Source: Kiloniellales bacterium
GTDB lineage: Bacteria > Pseudomonadota > Alphaproteobacteria > Kiloniellales > JAKSBE01
DNA length: 37,107 nucleotides
Assembly: GCA_022361275.1 (NCBI GenBank)
Contig: JAKSBE010000559.1
Coordinates: 1-37,107 of the forward strand
Direction of reading: 5' to 3'
In this document: positions 1 to 10,480 of the stretch, piece by piece
Numbering within the stretch: position 1 is the first letter of the stretch
How the letters are laid out: every line of letters begins with the position of its first letter
The notes under the pieces: model-generated
What the model was told of the DNA's origin: nothing
The model's database searches: none
The model's input: only the letters and a program-made list of their open reading frames with translations
Made by a program: the position numbers and the translations under genes

Positions 1-42
1 CCCCGCGTTAGCCCTCAAGCCCCCGCACTATAAGGAACCGCC

Positions 43-1077
43 ATGCCCCGACACAGCAAGATCCCCGCGACCGTGATCACCGGTTTCCTCGGCGCCGGCA
101 AGACCAGCATGATCCGGCACCTGCTGCAGACCGCGCAGGGCAAGCGCCTGGCCCTGATCATCAACGAGTTCGGCGACCTGGGCGTCGACGGCGAGATCGT
201 CAAGGGCTGCGGCATCGAGGGCTGCGCCGAGGACGACGTGATGGAGCTGGCCAACGGCTGCATCTGCTGCACCGTGGCCGACGACTTCCTGCCGACCATG
301 GAGAAGATCCTGGAACGGCCGGAGCCGCCGGACCACATCGTCATCGAGACCTCGGGCCTCGCCCTGCCCAAGCCCCTGATCAAGGCCTTCAACTGGCCCG
401 ACATCCGCAACCGGGTGACGGTCGACGGCGTGATCGCCGTGGTCGACGCGCCGGCCGTGGCCGCCGGCCGCTTCGCCGCCGATCCCGAGGCGCTCCAGGC
501 CCAGCGCGAAGCCGACGAGGCGCTGGACCACGAGAGCCCTCTGGAGGAGCTCTTCGAGGAGCAACTCGGCTCGGCCGACCTCGTGGTGCTGAACAAGACC
601 GACCTTCTGCCCGCTGGCCGGATGGGCGCCGTCGAGGGCGAGGTGACGACTCGTCTGCGCCCGGAGGTCAAGGTGCTGCCCGCGCGCCACGGCGGCATCG
701 AGGCCGGCGTCCTGCTGGGCCTGGGCGCGGCCGCGGAGGACGACCTCGAGTCCCGGCCCTCGCACCACGACGGCGGCGACGAGCACGACCACGACGACTT
801 CGCCAGCTTCGCGCTCGAGCTGGGCGAGCTCGCCGATCCCGCCGCCCTGCTGGCGCGGCTCAAGGATCTGGTCGCCGAACACGACATCTTCCGGGTCAAG
901 GGCTTCGCCGCCGTCGCCGGCAAGGGCATGCGCCTGGTGGTCCAGGGCGTGGGCGGCCGCTTCCAGAGCTACTACGACCGCGACTGGGCGCCGAGCGAGC
1001 CCCGCGCCACGCGCCTGGTCTTCATCGGCCGCGCCGACCTCGACCAGGCGGGGATCGCTGCGGCGCTGAGGGCGTGA
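43..1077 (+). CDS. cobW: CobW-family GTPase/metallochaperone
   Basis: GFLGAGKTS P-loop, NGCICCT (CxCC) motif, His/Asp-rich segment SHHDGGDEHDHDD; directly upstream of cobN. Confidence 0.95.
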   Translation: MPRHSKIPATVITGFLGAGKTSMIRHLLQTAQGKRLALIINEFGDLGVDGEIVKGCGIEGCAEDDVMELANGCICCTVADDFLPTMEKILERPEPPDHIVIETSGLALPKPLIKAFNWPDIRNRVTVDGVIAVVDAPAVAAGRFAADPEALQAQREADEALDHESPLEELFEEQLGSADLVVLNKTDLLPAGRMGAVEGEVTTRLRPEVKVLPARHGGIEAGVLLGLGAAAEDDLESRPSHHDGGDEHDHDDFASFALELGELADPAALLARLKDLVAEHDIFRVKGFAAVAGKGMRLVVQGVGGRFQSYYDRDWAPSEPRATRLVFIGRADLDQAGIAAALRA

Positions 1078-1106
1078 TGTTGGCGCGCGCGCCGATCTGG
1101 CTGCCT

Positions 1107-1215
1107 CGTCCTGAGCCGCGCGCAGGCGCCGCGCTTCGCGCTGAAGGGCGAGCCCCGGGTCTCGGCCGTTTCGACCTCCGGTCGAAGCTCATGCTTCGAC
1201 AGGCTCAGCATGAGG
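1107..1215 (-). repeat. Composite intergenic repeat (R3 + R2 modules), inverted relative to copies at 13701 and 15105
   Basis: cgtcctgagccgcgcgcaggcgccgcgcttcgcgctgaagggcgagcccc is the near reverse complement of 15105-15154; ctcatgcttcgacaggctcagcatgagg is the reverse complement of 15170-15198. Confidence 0.8.
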
Positions 1216-1260
1216 ACGAAACCCTGGTGCTCGCCCTGAGCGCGGGAGGCAAGGACTGAG

Positions 1261-4200
1261 ATGCACCTGCTGCAGGCACAGCCCGGCGTCATCGCGGACG
1301 GCTCCGAGCCGGTCGACCTGGGCCAGAGCCCGGGCGAGATCGTGGTGCTCTCCGCCGCCGACACCGAGCTGGCCAGCCTCTCCGTGGCCCGGGCCGGCTT
1401 CGGCGACGACTTTCCCAGCCTGCGCCTGGCCAACCTCATGCAGCTCGTGCACAACTTCTCGGTCGACCTCTACGTCGAGACGGTGATCGCCAAGGCGCGG
1501 CTGGTGGTCGTCCGCCTGCTGGGCGGCGTCGGGTACTGGCCCTATGGCGTCGAGCAACTGGAGGCGGCCTGCGGCGAGGCCGGCATTCTCCTGGCCCTGC
1601 TGCCCGGCGACGACCAGCCCGATGCCGAGCTGGCCCGGCGCTCGAGCCTCGCGGCCGAGGCCTGCCATCGGCTCTGGCAGTACGGCGTGCAGGGCGGGCC
1701 CGACAACGCCCGCGACTTCCTGGCCTATGCCGCGAGCCTGCTCGGGCGCGAGATCGACTGGCAGGAACCCCGGCCTCTGCCGCGCGCCGGCATCTATCGT
1801 CCGCCGGCCCTCTCGACGGATCCCCTCGACGCCGCCTGCGACGCTGCGCGGCCCGTGGCCGCCGTCGTCTTCTACCGGGCCTTGCTGCAGGCCGGGACCA
1901 CGGCGCCGGTGGACGCCCTGGCCGAGGCGCTGCTGGCCGAGGGCGTCGCGCCCCTGCCGATCTACTGCGCCAGCCTCAAGGAGCCGGTCTCGGCGGAGAT
2001 CGTCGCCCAGCTCCTCGCCGAGGCCGGCGCCGGGCTGGTGCTCAACGCCACCGGCTTCGCGGTCGGACGGCCGGGTCGGGAACGGGGCGAGACGCCCTTC
2101 GACGGCACCGACGGCCCGGTGCTGCAAGTGGTCTTCTCGGGCGGGAACCTCGACGCTTGGCGGGATGGCACGCAGGGTCTCTCGGCCCGCGACATCGCCA
2201 TGAACGTGGCCCTGCCCGAGGTCGACGGCCGTATCCTCTCGCGTGCCGTCTCCTTCAAGGCCGAGGCGCGCTACGACCCGCTGACCGAGACCTCGGTCGT
2301 CACCTACGCGCAGGTCCCCGACCGGGTGGCCTTCGTCGCAAAGCTGGCGGCGAATTGGCTGAACTTGCGGCAGACACCGCCGGCCGGGCGGCGCCTCGCC
2401 CTGGTGCTGGCCAACTACCCCAACCGCGACGGCCGCATCGGCAACGGCGTCGGCCTCGACACGCCGGCCGGCGCGGTCGAGGTGCTGCGCGCGCTGGCCG
2501 CCGCCGGCTACGCGGTCGACGACGTCCCGGCGGACGGCAATGCGCTGGTCGAGGCCTTGCAAGCCGGCCCGACCAACGCCGGCATCGCAGGCCGAGCGGT
2601 GACGGAGGAGCTGTCGCGCCCGGACTACGAGCGCTTCTTCGGCCGCCTGCCGCCGGACCTGCGGGCGGCGGTCGTGGCGCGCTGGGGCCCGCTCGAGCGC
2701 GACCCCTTCTATCTCCGCCGCGCACCGGACTGCGGCGGTTTCGCTTTGCCGGTCCTGCGTCTGGGCCAAGTCTTCGTCGGGCTGCAGCCGGCCCGCGGCT
2801 ACAACATCGACCCGGCCGCGACCTACCATGACCCGGACCTGGTGCCGCCGCACGGCTACTTCGCCTTCTACGCCTGGCTGCGCGAAGTCGCCGGGGTCCA
2901 GGCCGTGGTGCATCTGGGCAAGCACGGCAACCTGGAATGGCTGCCCGGCAAGGCCCTGGCGCTCTCCCGGAGCTGCTATCCGGAAGCCGCCTTGGGCCCG
3001 CTGCCGCACCTCTACCCCTTCATCGTCAACGATCCGGGCGAGGGCAGTCAGGCCAAGCGCCGGGCCCAGGCGGTGATCCTGGATCACCTGACGCCGCCGC
3101 TGACCCGGGCCGAGAGCTATGGCCCCTTGGCCGAACTGGAGCGCCTGGTCGACGAGTACTACGAGGCGGCGGGCGTCGACCCGCGGCGCCTCAAGCTCCT
3201 GAGCCGCGAGATCCTGGAGCTGAGCCAGCGCATCGGGCTCGATGTCGACTGCGGCATCGTGCCCGAGGACGATGAGGCGGCAGCTCTGGGCAAGCTCGAC
3301 AATCACCTCTGCGAGCTCAAGGAGCTGCAGATCCGCGACGGTCTGCACGTCTACGGCGTCTCGCCGCAAGACGATCGGCTCACCGACCTGTTGGTCGCCC
3401 TGGCCCGCTTGCCGCGCGGCGACGGCAACGGCGGCGGCGCCTCGCTGATCCGCGCGCTGGCCGCGGACCTCGGACTGGGGGGCCTGGGGGGACTGGGGGA
3501 CTTCGATCCCCTCGACTGTGAACTGGGCGCGGCCTGGTCCGGACCGAAGCCCGAGGCGTTGCAGGGCGAAGGCGCCTGGCGCACGAACGGCGACACGGTG
3601 GAGCGTTTGGAGCTCCTGGCCCAGGCGCTGGTCGCCGGCCGGCGACGGCCGGGGGGCGCCTGGACGCGGACCGCCGCCGTGCTCCAGACCGTCGCGCAGG
3701 ATCTCCGCCCCCGTGTGGAAGCCTGCGGGCCGGCCGAGATCGAAAGCCTGCTGACCGGCCTCGACGGCCGCTTCGTCGCGCCGGGGCCCTCGGGCGCGCC
3801 GACCCGCGGCCGACCCGACGTGCTGCCAACCGGCCGCAATTTCTATTCGGTCGACACCCGCACGGTGCCGACCCCGGCGGCCTGGCAATTGGGCTGGGCC
3901 TCGGCCGGCCGCCTGGTCGAGCGCCATCGCCAGGAGCAGGGCGAATGGCCAAGGGCCCTGGCACTCTCCGCCTGGGGCACGGCCAACATGCGGACCGGCG
4001 GCGACGACATCGCCCAGGCCCTGGCGCTCCTGGGCGTGAGACCGCAGTGGGAGCAGGCCTCGGGCCGGGTGATCGGTTTCGAGGTGCTGCCGGTCTCGGT
4101 CCTCGGGCGGCCGCGGGTCGACGTGACTTTCCGGATCTCGGGTTTCTTCCGCGACGCCTTTCCGGCCCAGGTCGATCTCCTCGACTCGGCGACCCGCGCC

Positions 4201-5064
4201 GTCGCTGCGCTCGACGAGCCGGAGGCCGAGAATCCTCTGGCGGCGCGGGTGGCCCGGGATGTCGTCGCGCTGTGCGCCCAGGGCGAGGCCGAGGCGGTGG
4301 CCCGGCGCCGCGCCGCCTGCCGGGTCTTCGGCGCCAAGCCGGGCGCCTACGGCGCCGGCCTGCAGGCCCTGATCGACGAGCGGGGCTGGCGCGACGAGGG
4401 CGACCTGGCGCGGGCCTACGTCGCCTGGGGCGGCTATGCCTACGGCGACGGGGCGGCGGGGCGGGCCGAGCACGCGCTCTTCGAGCGGCGTCTGGCAGGT
4501 GTCGAGGCCGTGGTCCACAACCAGGACAACCGCGAGCACGACCTGCTCGACTCCGATGACTACTACCAGTTCGAGGGCGGCCTGGCGGTCTCGGTGCGGC
4601 ACCTGAGCGGGGAGGCGCCGGTGGTCTACCACAACGACCACTCGCGCCCGGAGAGCCCCAGGGTGCGCCGCCTGGAGGAGGAGATCGCCCGGGTGGTCCG
4701 CGCCCGGGTGGTCAATCCCAAGTGGATCCGCGGGGTCATGCGCCACGGCTACAAGGGCGCCTTCGAGATGGCGGCGACCGTCGACTACCTCTTCGCCTTC
4801 GCGGCCACGGCGCGGGCGGTCGGCGACCACCACTTCGACGCGGTCTACGAGGCCTACCTGGAGGACGACGAGGTGCGCGGCTTCCTGGCGGCGAACAACC
4901 CGGCGGCCCTCGGCGAGATCGCGGCGCGTCTGATCGAGGCCCAGGAGCGCGGCCTCTGGCGTCCGAGGTCGAACTCGGCGCGCGGGCGTTTGGAGGCTTT
5001 GGCGGCTGGCGATGGTGTTTCCCCCCCCACCCTAACCCTCCCCCGCAAGGGGGGAGGGGACTAG
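1261..5064 (+). CDS. cobN: Cobaltochelatase large subunit CobN
   Basis: 1267 aa; [57 protein letters not shown] motifs typical of CobN/BchH family. Confidence 0.96.
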   Translation: MHLLQAQPGVIADGSEPVDLGQSPGEIVVLSAADTELASLSVARAGFGDDFPSLRLANLMQLVHNFSVDLYVETVIAKARLVVVRLLGGVGYWPYGVEQLEAACGEAGILLALLPGDDQPDAELARRSSLAAEACHRLWQYGVQGGPDNARDFLAYAASLLGREIDWQEPRPLPRAGIYRPPALSTDPLDAACDAARPVAAVVFYRALLQAGTTAPVDALAEALLAEGVAPLPIYCASLKEPVSAEIVAQLLAEAGAGLVLNATGFAVGRPGRERGETPFDGTDGPVLQVVFSGGNLDAWRDGTQGLSARDIAMNVALPEVDGRILSRAVSFKAEARYDPLTETSVVTYAQVPDRVAFVAKLAANWLNLRQTPPAGRRLALVLANYPNRDGRIGNGVGLDTPAGAVEVLRALAAAGYAVDDVPADGNALVEALQAGPTNAGIAGRAVTEELSRPDYERFFGRLPPDLRAAVVARWGPLERDPFYLRRAPDCGGFALPVLRLGQVFVGLQPARGYNIDPAATYHDPDLVPPHGYFAFYAWLREVAGVQAVVHLGKHGNLEWLPGKALALSRSCYPEAALGPLPHLYPFIVNDPGEGSQAKRRAQAVILDHLTPPLTRAESYGPLAELERLVDEYYEAAGVDPRRLKLLSREILELSQRIGLDVDCGIVPEDDEAAALGKLDNHLCELKELQIRDGLHVYGVSPQDDRLTDLLVALARLPRGDGNGGGASLIRALAADLGLGGLGGLGDFDPLDCELGAAWSGPKPEALQGEGAWRTNGDTVERLELLAQALVAGRRRPGGAWTRTAAVLQTVAQDLRPRVEACGPAEIESLLTGLDGRFVAPGPSGAPTRGRPDVLPTGRNFYSVDTRTVPTPAAWQLGWASAGRLVERHRQEQGEWPRALALSAWGTANMRTGGDDIAQALALLGVRPQWEQASGRVIGFEVLPVSVLGRPRVDVTFRISGFFRDAFPAQVDLLDSATRAVAALDEPEAENPLAARVARDVVALCAQGEAEAVARRRAACRVFGAKPGAYGAGLQALIDERGWRDEGDLARAYVAWGGYAYGDGAAGRAEHALFERRLAGVEAVVHNQDNREHDLLDSDDYYQFEGGLAVSVRHLSGEAPVVYHNDHSRPESPRVRRLEEEIARVVRARVVNPKWIRGVMRHGYKGAFEMAATVDYLFAFAATARAVGDHHFDAVYEAYLEDDEVRGFLAANNPAALGEIAARLIEAQERGLWRPRSNSARGRLEALAAGDGVSPPTLTLPRKGGGD

Positions 5065-5119
5065 AGTTGGCGTCGCCGCGACTCCCTCCCCCTTGACGGG
5101 GGAGGGCCGGGGTGGGGGT
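5021..5119. repeat. Paired inverted G/C-rich palindromic repeat (R1 family)
   Basis: ccccccaccctaaccctcccccgcaaggggggagggg ... ccctcccccttgacgggggagggccggggtgggggt; similar pair at 10504-10600. Confidence 0.8.
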
Positions 5120-5153
5120 GATAGCTCCGGCCTAGAAGGGTGGAACCCGACCG

Positions 5154-5792
5154 ATGACCGACGACCTGACCCAAGACGAGATCAACGCCCGGGCGAACGA
5201 GAAGGCGCGCAAGCGCAAGGCGGCGCGGGACAGGATGCTGGCCGACAAGACCGTCGAGAAGGGCCTGCTGATCGTCCACACCGGCAAGGGCAAGGGCAAG
5301 TCGACGGCGGCTTTCGGCCTGGTCTTCCGGGCACTGGGCAACGGCCTGCGTGTGGGCATCGTGCAGTTCGTCAAAGGCAAGTGGGAGACCGGCGAGCGCC
5401 ACGCCCTGGAGCGCTTCGCCGACCAGGTCGAGGTCCACACCATGGGCGAGGGCTTCTCCTGGGACACCCAGGACCGGGCCCGCGACATCCGCGCCGCCGA
5501 GGCCGCCTGGGCCAAGTCGCAGGAACTGATCGAGGCCTGCCGCGGCCCGCAGCCCAGGTTCGACCTGCTGCTCTTCGACGAGCTCAACATCCCGCTGCGC
5601 TACGACCACCTGCCGCTGGACGAGGTGGTCGCGGTGCTGAAGGCGAAGCCACCGATGCTCCACGTCGTGGTCACCGGCCGCAACGCCAAGCCGGAGTTGA
5701 TCGAGGCCGCCGACCTGGTGACCGAGATGACTCAGGTCAAGCACCCCTTCCGGGAGCAGAACGTCAAGGCGCAGAAAGGCATCGAGTTTTGA
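5154..5792 (+). CDS. cobO: Cob(I)yrinic acid a,c-diamide adenosyltransferase
   Basis: [62 protein letters not shown]. Confidence 0.97.
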   Translation: MTDDLTQDEINARANEKARKRKAARDRMLADKTVEKGLLIVHTGKGKGKSTAAFGLVFRALGNGLRVGIVQFVKGKWETGERHALERFADQVEVHTMGEGFSWDTQDRARDIRAAEAAWAKSQELIEACRGPQPRFDLLLFDELNIPLRYDHLPLDEVVAVLKAKPPMLHVVVTGRNAKPELIEAADLVTEMTQVKHPFREQNVKAQKGIEF

Positions 5793-7255
5793 CGACAACG
5801 CCGGCCGTGATGCTGCAGGGCACCGGCTCGGACGTCGGCAAGTCGCTGCTGGTCGCCGGGCTCTGCCGGGCCTACACCCGGCGCGGCCTCGCGGTGCGGC
5901 CCTTCAAGCCGCAGAACATGTCCAACAACGCGGCGGTGACGGCCGAAGGCGGCGAGATCGGCCGGGCCCAGGCGCTGCAGGCGCGGGCCTGCGGGGTATT
6001 GCCGGCGGTCGACATGAACCCGGTGCTGCTCAAGCCCCAAAGCGAGGTCGGCGCCCAGGTCGTGGTCCAGGGCAAGGTCTGGGGCAAGGCCAAGGCGCGC
6101 GACTACCAGGCGCTCAAGCCGGAGCTCCTGCCCAAGGTTCTCGAATCCTTCCACCGGATGTCCGGCGAGGCCGAACTGGTGCTGGTCGAGGGCGCCGGCA
6201 GCCCGGCCGAGGTCAACCTGCGCGAGGGGGACATCGCCAACATGGGCTTCGCCGAAGCCGCCGGCCTGCCGGTGGTGCTGGTCGGCGACATCGACCGCGG
6301 CGGCGTCATCGCCAGCCTGGTCGGCACCTGGATCCTGCTCCCCCCGGCGGAGCGGGCGCGCCTGGTGGGCTACATCGTCAACAAGTTCCGAGGCGACGTC
6401 TCGCTCTTCGACTCGGGCCTGGAGGTCATCACTCGGGAAACGGGCTTGGAGAGCCTGGGCGTGGTGCCCTGGTTCGCCGAGGCCGGACGCCTGCCGGCCG
6501 AGGACGCGGTCGCGGTGCAGCGCGGCGGCGCGAGCGGTCCAGGTGCCATCAAAGTGACGGTGCCGGTCCTGTCGCGCATCGCCAACTTCGACGACCTCGA
6601 TCCCCTCATCGCCGAGCCCGACGTCGCCGTCGACTTCGTCGCGCCGGGTCGCGCCCTGCCGGGCGACGCCGACCTGGTCGTGCTGCCGGGCTCCAAGGCG
6701 ACCCTGGCGGACCTCGCGGTCCTGCGCCGCGAGGGCTGGGACCTGGACCTGACCGCGCACCTGCGGCGCGGCGGCCAGGTGCTGGGCCTCTGCGGCGGCT
6801 ACCAGATGCTCGGCCGCCGGATCCGCGACCCCGAGGGCATCGAAGGCCCGCCGGGTGAGGCCGAGGGCCTGGGCCTGCTCGACCTGGAGACCGAACTCGC
6901 CGGGGACAAGACCCTGATCGAGGTCGAGGGCGTGGAGATCGCCAGCGGCGCGGCGGTGCGCGGCTACGAGATGCACATCGGGATCACCCGCGGCCCGGCT
7001 CTGGCGCGGCCGCTGCTGCGCCTCGGCAACCAGGATGACGGCGCGGTCTCGGCCGACGGCAAGGTCGCCGGCTGCTACCTCCACGGCCTCTTCGCCGCCG
7101 ACGGCTTTCGCCGGGTCTTCCTCGCCCGCCTCAAGGCCCGCGCCGAGAGCGGCCTGGCCTACGAGGCCGGGATCGAGCGCGTGCTGGACAAGCTGGCGGA
7201 CCACCTGGAAGAAAACTTGGATCTGGAGGCTCTGCTCAAAATCTCCGGGCGATAG
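5789..7255 (+). CDS. cobQ: Cobyric acid synthase (TTG start overlapping cobO stop; ATG at 5810 is an alternative)
   Basis: [62 protein letters not shown]; GATase domain [11 protein letters not shown]. Confidence 0.96.
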   Translation: MTTTPAVMLQGTGSDVGKSLLVAGLCRAYTRRGLAVRPFKPQNMSNNAAVTAEGGEIGRAQALQARACGVLPAVDMNPVLLKPQSEVGAQVVVQGKVWGKAKARDYQALKPELLPKVLESFHRMSGEAELVLVEGAGSPAEVNLREGDIANMGFAEAAGLPVVLVGDIDRGGVIASLVGTWILLPPAERARLVGYIVNKFRGDVSLFDSGLEVITRETGLESLGVVPWFAEAGRLPAEDAVAVQRGGASGPGAIKVTVPVLSRIANFDDLDPLIAEPDVAVDFVAPGRALPGDADLVVLPGSKATLADLAVLRREGWDLDLTAHLRRGGQVLGLCGGYQMLGRRIRDPEGIEGPPGEAEGLGLLDLETELAGDKTLIEVEGVEIASGAAVRGYEMHIGITRGPALARPLLRLGNQDDGAVSADGKVAGCYLHGLFAADGFRRVFLARLKARAESGLAYEAGIERVLDKLADHLEENLDLEALLKISGR

Positions 7256-7388
7256 TCAGCGACGCCCTCGGATCGCGATGACCGCGTGCGGAGCCCTTGT
7301 CGCGGAAGCTCGAGGCCGCAGCGGAAAGATCTGACACCTCCTATGCCTTTCCGGTTACGCTGTCTGCTCGGCACGAGGGAGGCATCGC

Positions 7389-8234
7389 ATGAAACCGCTG
7401 TTCGTCCTGGCTATTCTCACCGTTGTTTGTCTGTCGTCGCCGGCGACGGCGCAGACCTTGGAGCGGGTCCGCGACTCGGGCGAATTCAAGATCGGCTATC
7501 GCGAGGACGCGGCGCCCTTCTCCTACAGGGACGCCCTGGGTGAGGCCTCGGGCTACGCCGTCGACCTCTGCCGCCAGGTCGCGGCCGACCTGAAGGCGGC
7601 GCTGGGTCTGGACAGCATCCGGGTGACCTACGTCCCGGTGACGGCCGAGAACCGCTTCGCCGCCGTGCAGGAGGGCAGGATCGACATCCTCTGCGGCCCG
7701 ACCTCGGTGACGCTTTCGCGCCGCGAACTGGTCGACTTCTCGATCTTCACCTTCGCCGACGGCGCCAGCGTGCTCTACCAGGCCGGTGGTCCCAAGACCT
7801 TCGAGGAACTGGCCGGCAAGAAAGTCGGCGTGCGCGACGGCACGACGACCGAGACCGCGCTGATGAACACCCTGAAGGGCCTCTCGCTGGCCGCGGAGGT
7901 CGTGCCGGTCGCGGATCACGCCGACGGCCTGGCCAAGCTGGAGGCCGGCGATATCTCGGCCTACTTCGCCGACCAGGCGATCCTGATCTACCTCGCCGCG
8001 GGCAGCGCGGCGCCGGAGAAGCTGCGGCTGTCCGACCGCCACTTCACCAACGAGCCCTACGCCCTGGCGCTGCGCCGCGGGGACGACGACTTCAGGCTGC
8101 TGGTCGACCGTACTCTGAGCCGCCTCTACCGCTCGGGCCGGATCGTGCAGATCTTCAACAACGCCTTCGGTGCCAAGGCCACGCCGAGCGATCCGCTCAA
8201 GCTGCTCTACGCGATCCACCGCCTGCCGGAGTAG
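7389..8234 (+). CDS. Periplasmic amino-acid-type substrate-binding protein (SBP_bac_3 family)
   Basis: Signal peptide MKPLFVLAILTVVCLSSPATAQ; GEFKIGYREDAAPFSYRD, GRIDILCGPTSVTLSRRELVDFS, GTTTETAL; no permease or ATPase adjacent. Confidence 0.88.
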   Translation: MKPLFVLAILTVVCLSSPATAQTLERVRDSGEFKIGYREDAAPFSYRDALGEASGYAVDLCRQVAADLKAALGLDSIRVTYVPVTAENRFAAVQEGRIDILCGPTSVTLSRRELVDFSIFTFADGASVLYQAGGPKTFEELAGKKVGVRDGTTTETALMNTLKGLSLAAEVVPVADHADGLAKLEAGDISAYFADQAILIYLAAGSAAPEKLRLSDRHFTNEPYALALRRGDDDFRLLVDRTLSRLYRSGRIVQIFNNAFGAKATPSDPLKLLYAIHRLPE

Positions 8235-8315
8235 GGAGCGCTTCATGCAGGGCTCTTGGCGCTCGTTTGCAGGGGTGGGGGTGAATCTCCGAACTCCGCA
8301 GGCCGGCACCAAACC

Positions 8316-9338
8316 TCAAACCGCGGTCATCAGCACCATGACAGCCAGCACCGCGCCGGCGCGCAGGTAGAGGGCGAGGGCGGCGTTGACGTCCTGGGCG
8401 GTCAGCGCGCTGCGGCCGTCGCCCATCCAGGCGTCCTCGACCGTCTGGCGGCCGTAGCGCCGCGGGCCTGCCAGGGCGAAGCCGAGGGCGCCGGCGACCG
8501 CCGCCTCCTGCCAGCCGGCGTTGACGGAGCGGTGCTTCGGCGCGTCGCGCAGCAGGGTCTGCCAGGCCCGGCCGGCGTCGGCATCCTTCTGGAAGACCGC
8601 GGCCAGGACCAGGATCAGGCCGCTCAGCCGCGCCGGGAGGTAGTTCACGGCGTCGTCGAGGCGGGCCGCCGTCTTGCCGAAGGATTCGTGGCGCGGGGTC
8701 CGGTGGCCGATCATGGAGTCCAGCGTGTTCACCGCCTTGTAGGCGCAGAGTCCCGGCAGGCCGAGCAGCAGGTACCAGAAGGCCGGGGCCACCACGCCGT
8801 CGGAGAAGTTCTCGGCCAGGCTCTCGACCGCCGCCCGGGCGACACCGGGCTCGTCCAGGCTCTCGGGGTCGCGGCCGACGATGTGCGCCACGGCGGCGCG
8901 GCCGTCGGCCAGGCCGCGGGCCAGCGCGGCGGCGACCGCGCGGGCGTGGTCGAACAGCGAGCGGAAGGCGATCAGGGTGCTGGCCAGGATGGCTTCGAGC
9001 AGCCAGCCGCCGCCGATCCCGCCGAGCAGCAGCGACAGGACCCAGCCCAGCCCGAAGGCGCCACAGGCGACCGCCAGAGTGGCCAGCAGGCCGCTCTGGA
9101 AGCGCTCCGCGCGCCGGCCGGCCTCGCGGTTGAAGCGGGTATCGGCCCAGTCGATCACCCGGCCGAGCAGCGCCACGGGATGCGGGACGGCGCGGTAAAG
9201 CCAGGGCGGGTCGCCCAGGATCGCGTCGAGCGCCAGGGCGACGAGGAGAATCATCGCGAGGTCGCCGCCGAAGGGCAGGCCCAGGGTGTCAGCCAGCAGC
9301 ATAGGGCGCAGAGTGAGCGGCGCCGGAAGCCGGGTCAA
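8316..9338 (-). CDS. cbiB: Adenosylcobinamide-phosphate synthase CbiB/CobD
   Basis: LALDAILGDPPWLYRAVPHPVALLGRVIDWAD, ESLAENFSDGVVAPAFWYLL, AYKAVNTLDSMIGH. Confidence 0.95.
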   Translation of the reverse strand: MTRLPAPLTLRPMLLADTLGLPFGGDLAMILLVALALDAILGDPPWLYRAVPHPVALLGRVIDWADTRFNREAGRRAERFQSGLLATLAVACGAFGLGWVLSLLLGGIGGGWLLEAILASTLIAFRSLFDHARAVAAALARGLADGRAAVAHIVGRDPESLDEPGVARAAVESLAENFSDGVVAPAFWYLLLGLPGLCAYKAVNTLDSMIGHRTPRHESFGKTAARLDDAVNYLPARLSGLILVLAAVFQKDADAGRAWQTLLRDAPKHRSVNAGWQEAAVAGALGFALAGPRRYGRQTVEDAWMGDGRSALTAQDVNAALALYLRAGAVLAVMVLMTAV

Positions 9339-9448
9339 CGTTGCTCTCGGCGATCTTTCCCGGGTCCTTCTGCGGCCTTGTGGGGGCCGGGGCGCCGCCG
9401 TAACTTGGCGGCCGAAAAGGGCGGTCTGACGGGAGGGACTCGAAGCAG

Positions 9449-10474
9449 ATGGACAAGATCGGCGTGATGGTTTGCGGCCACGGCAGCCGCGATCCCGACG
9501 CGATTCGGGAGTTCGACAGCGTCGCGCGCGGCATCGAGGCGCGGCTGCCGCAGTACGACGTGGAAAGCGGCTTTCTGGAGTTCGCGCGGCCGGTCATCCG
9601 CGACGGCCTGGACAAGCTGCGCGCGCGCGGCTGCAGCCGGATCCTGGCGGTGCCCGGCATGCTCTTCGCCGCGGGCCACGCCAAGAACGACATCCCCTCG
9701 GTGCTCAACACCTATCAGGCCCAGCACCCCGGCCTGCAGATCGACTACGGCCGCGAGCTGGCCGTCGACCCGCTGCTGCTGCGCGCCGCCGGCGACCGGG
9801 TCCGCGCCGCCCTGGAATCGGCCGGCGAAGACGTCCCCCTGCACGAGACCCTGCTCTGCGTGGTCGGGCGCGGTGCCTCGGACCCCGACGCCAACTCCAA
9901 CGTGACCAAGGTCATGCGGCTGCTCTGGGAAGGCTTCGGCTTCGGTTGGGGCGAGACCGCCTATTCCGGCGTGACCTTCCCGCTGGTCGAGCCGGGCCTG
10001 GAGCACGCCGCCAAGCTGGGCTATCGGCGGATCGTCGTCTTCCCCTACTTCCTTTTCACCGGGGTCCTGGTGAAGCGGATCTACGACGCCACGGACAGGG
10101 TGGCCGCCCGGCATCCGGAGATCGAGTTCCGCAAGGCCTCCTACCTCAACGACCATCCGGCCGTCCTGGACGCCTTCGCCGAGCGGGTCGGGGAGATCCT
10201 GACCGGCGAGAACGTCATGAACTGCAAGCTCTGCAAGTACCGGGCCCAGGTCCTGGGCTTCGAGGCCGAGGTCGGCCTGCCGCAGGAAAGCCACCACCAC
10301 CACGTCGAAGGCATCGGCACCGACGCGGACGAGGCGGCCGGCCATCATCATCACCATGCTCACGACCACAGTCACAGTCACAGGCACGGGCACGACCACG
10401 ACCATCACCACCATCCCTATCCCCACGCCAACCATCCGCACGGGCCGCGCTCCATGAAGAAGGCGGCGGGCTGA
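9449..10474 (+). CDS. cbiX: Sirohydrochlorin cobaltochelatase CbiX-type with MxCxxC motif and His-rich C-terminal tail
   Basis: VMVCGHGSRDPDAIREF, CVVGRGASDPDANSNVTK, FPYFLFTGVL, MNCKLCKY, then HHHH...HHHHHAHDHSHSHRHGHDHDHHHH. Confidence 0.93.
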   Translation: MDKIGVMVCGHGSRDPDAIREFDSVARGIEARLPQYDVESGFLEFARPVIRDGLDKLRARGCSRILAVPGMLFAAGHAKNDIPSVLNTYQAQHPGLQIDYGRELAVDPLLLRAAGDRVRAALESAGEDVPLHETLLCVVGRGASDPDANSNVTKVMRLLWEGFGFGWGETAYSGVTFPLVEPGLEHAAKLGYRRIVVFPYFLFTGVLVKRIYDATDRVAARHPEIEFRKASYLNDHPAVLDAFAERVGEILTGENVMNCKLCKYRAQVLGFEAEVGLPQESHHHHVEGIGTDADEAAGHHHHHAHDHSHSHRHGHDHDHHHHPYPHANHPHGPRSMKKAAG

Positions 10475-10480
10475 AGCGCT

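Noticed and set aside
1189-4833. 1214-aa antisense ORF opposite cobN
   Set aside because: GC-rich third-position mirror frame; composition is low-complexity Arg/Gly/Ala/Gln and the sense strand is clearly CobN.
5093-5788. Upstream part of the 720-aa CobQ-frame ORF
   Set aside because: Overlaps cobO in another frame and has low-complexity translation; CobQ homology begins only at the TTG/ATG near 5789-5810.
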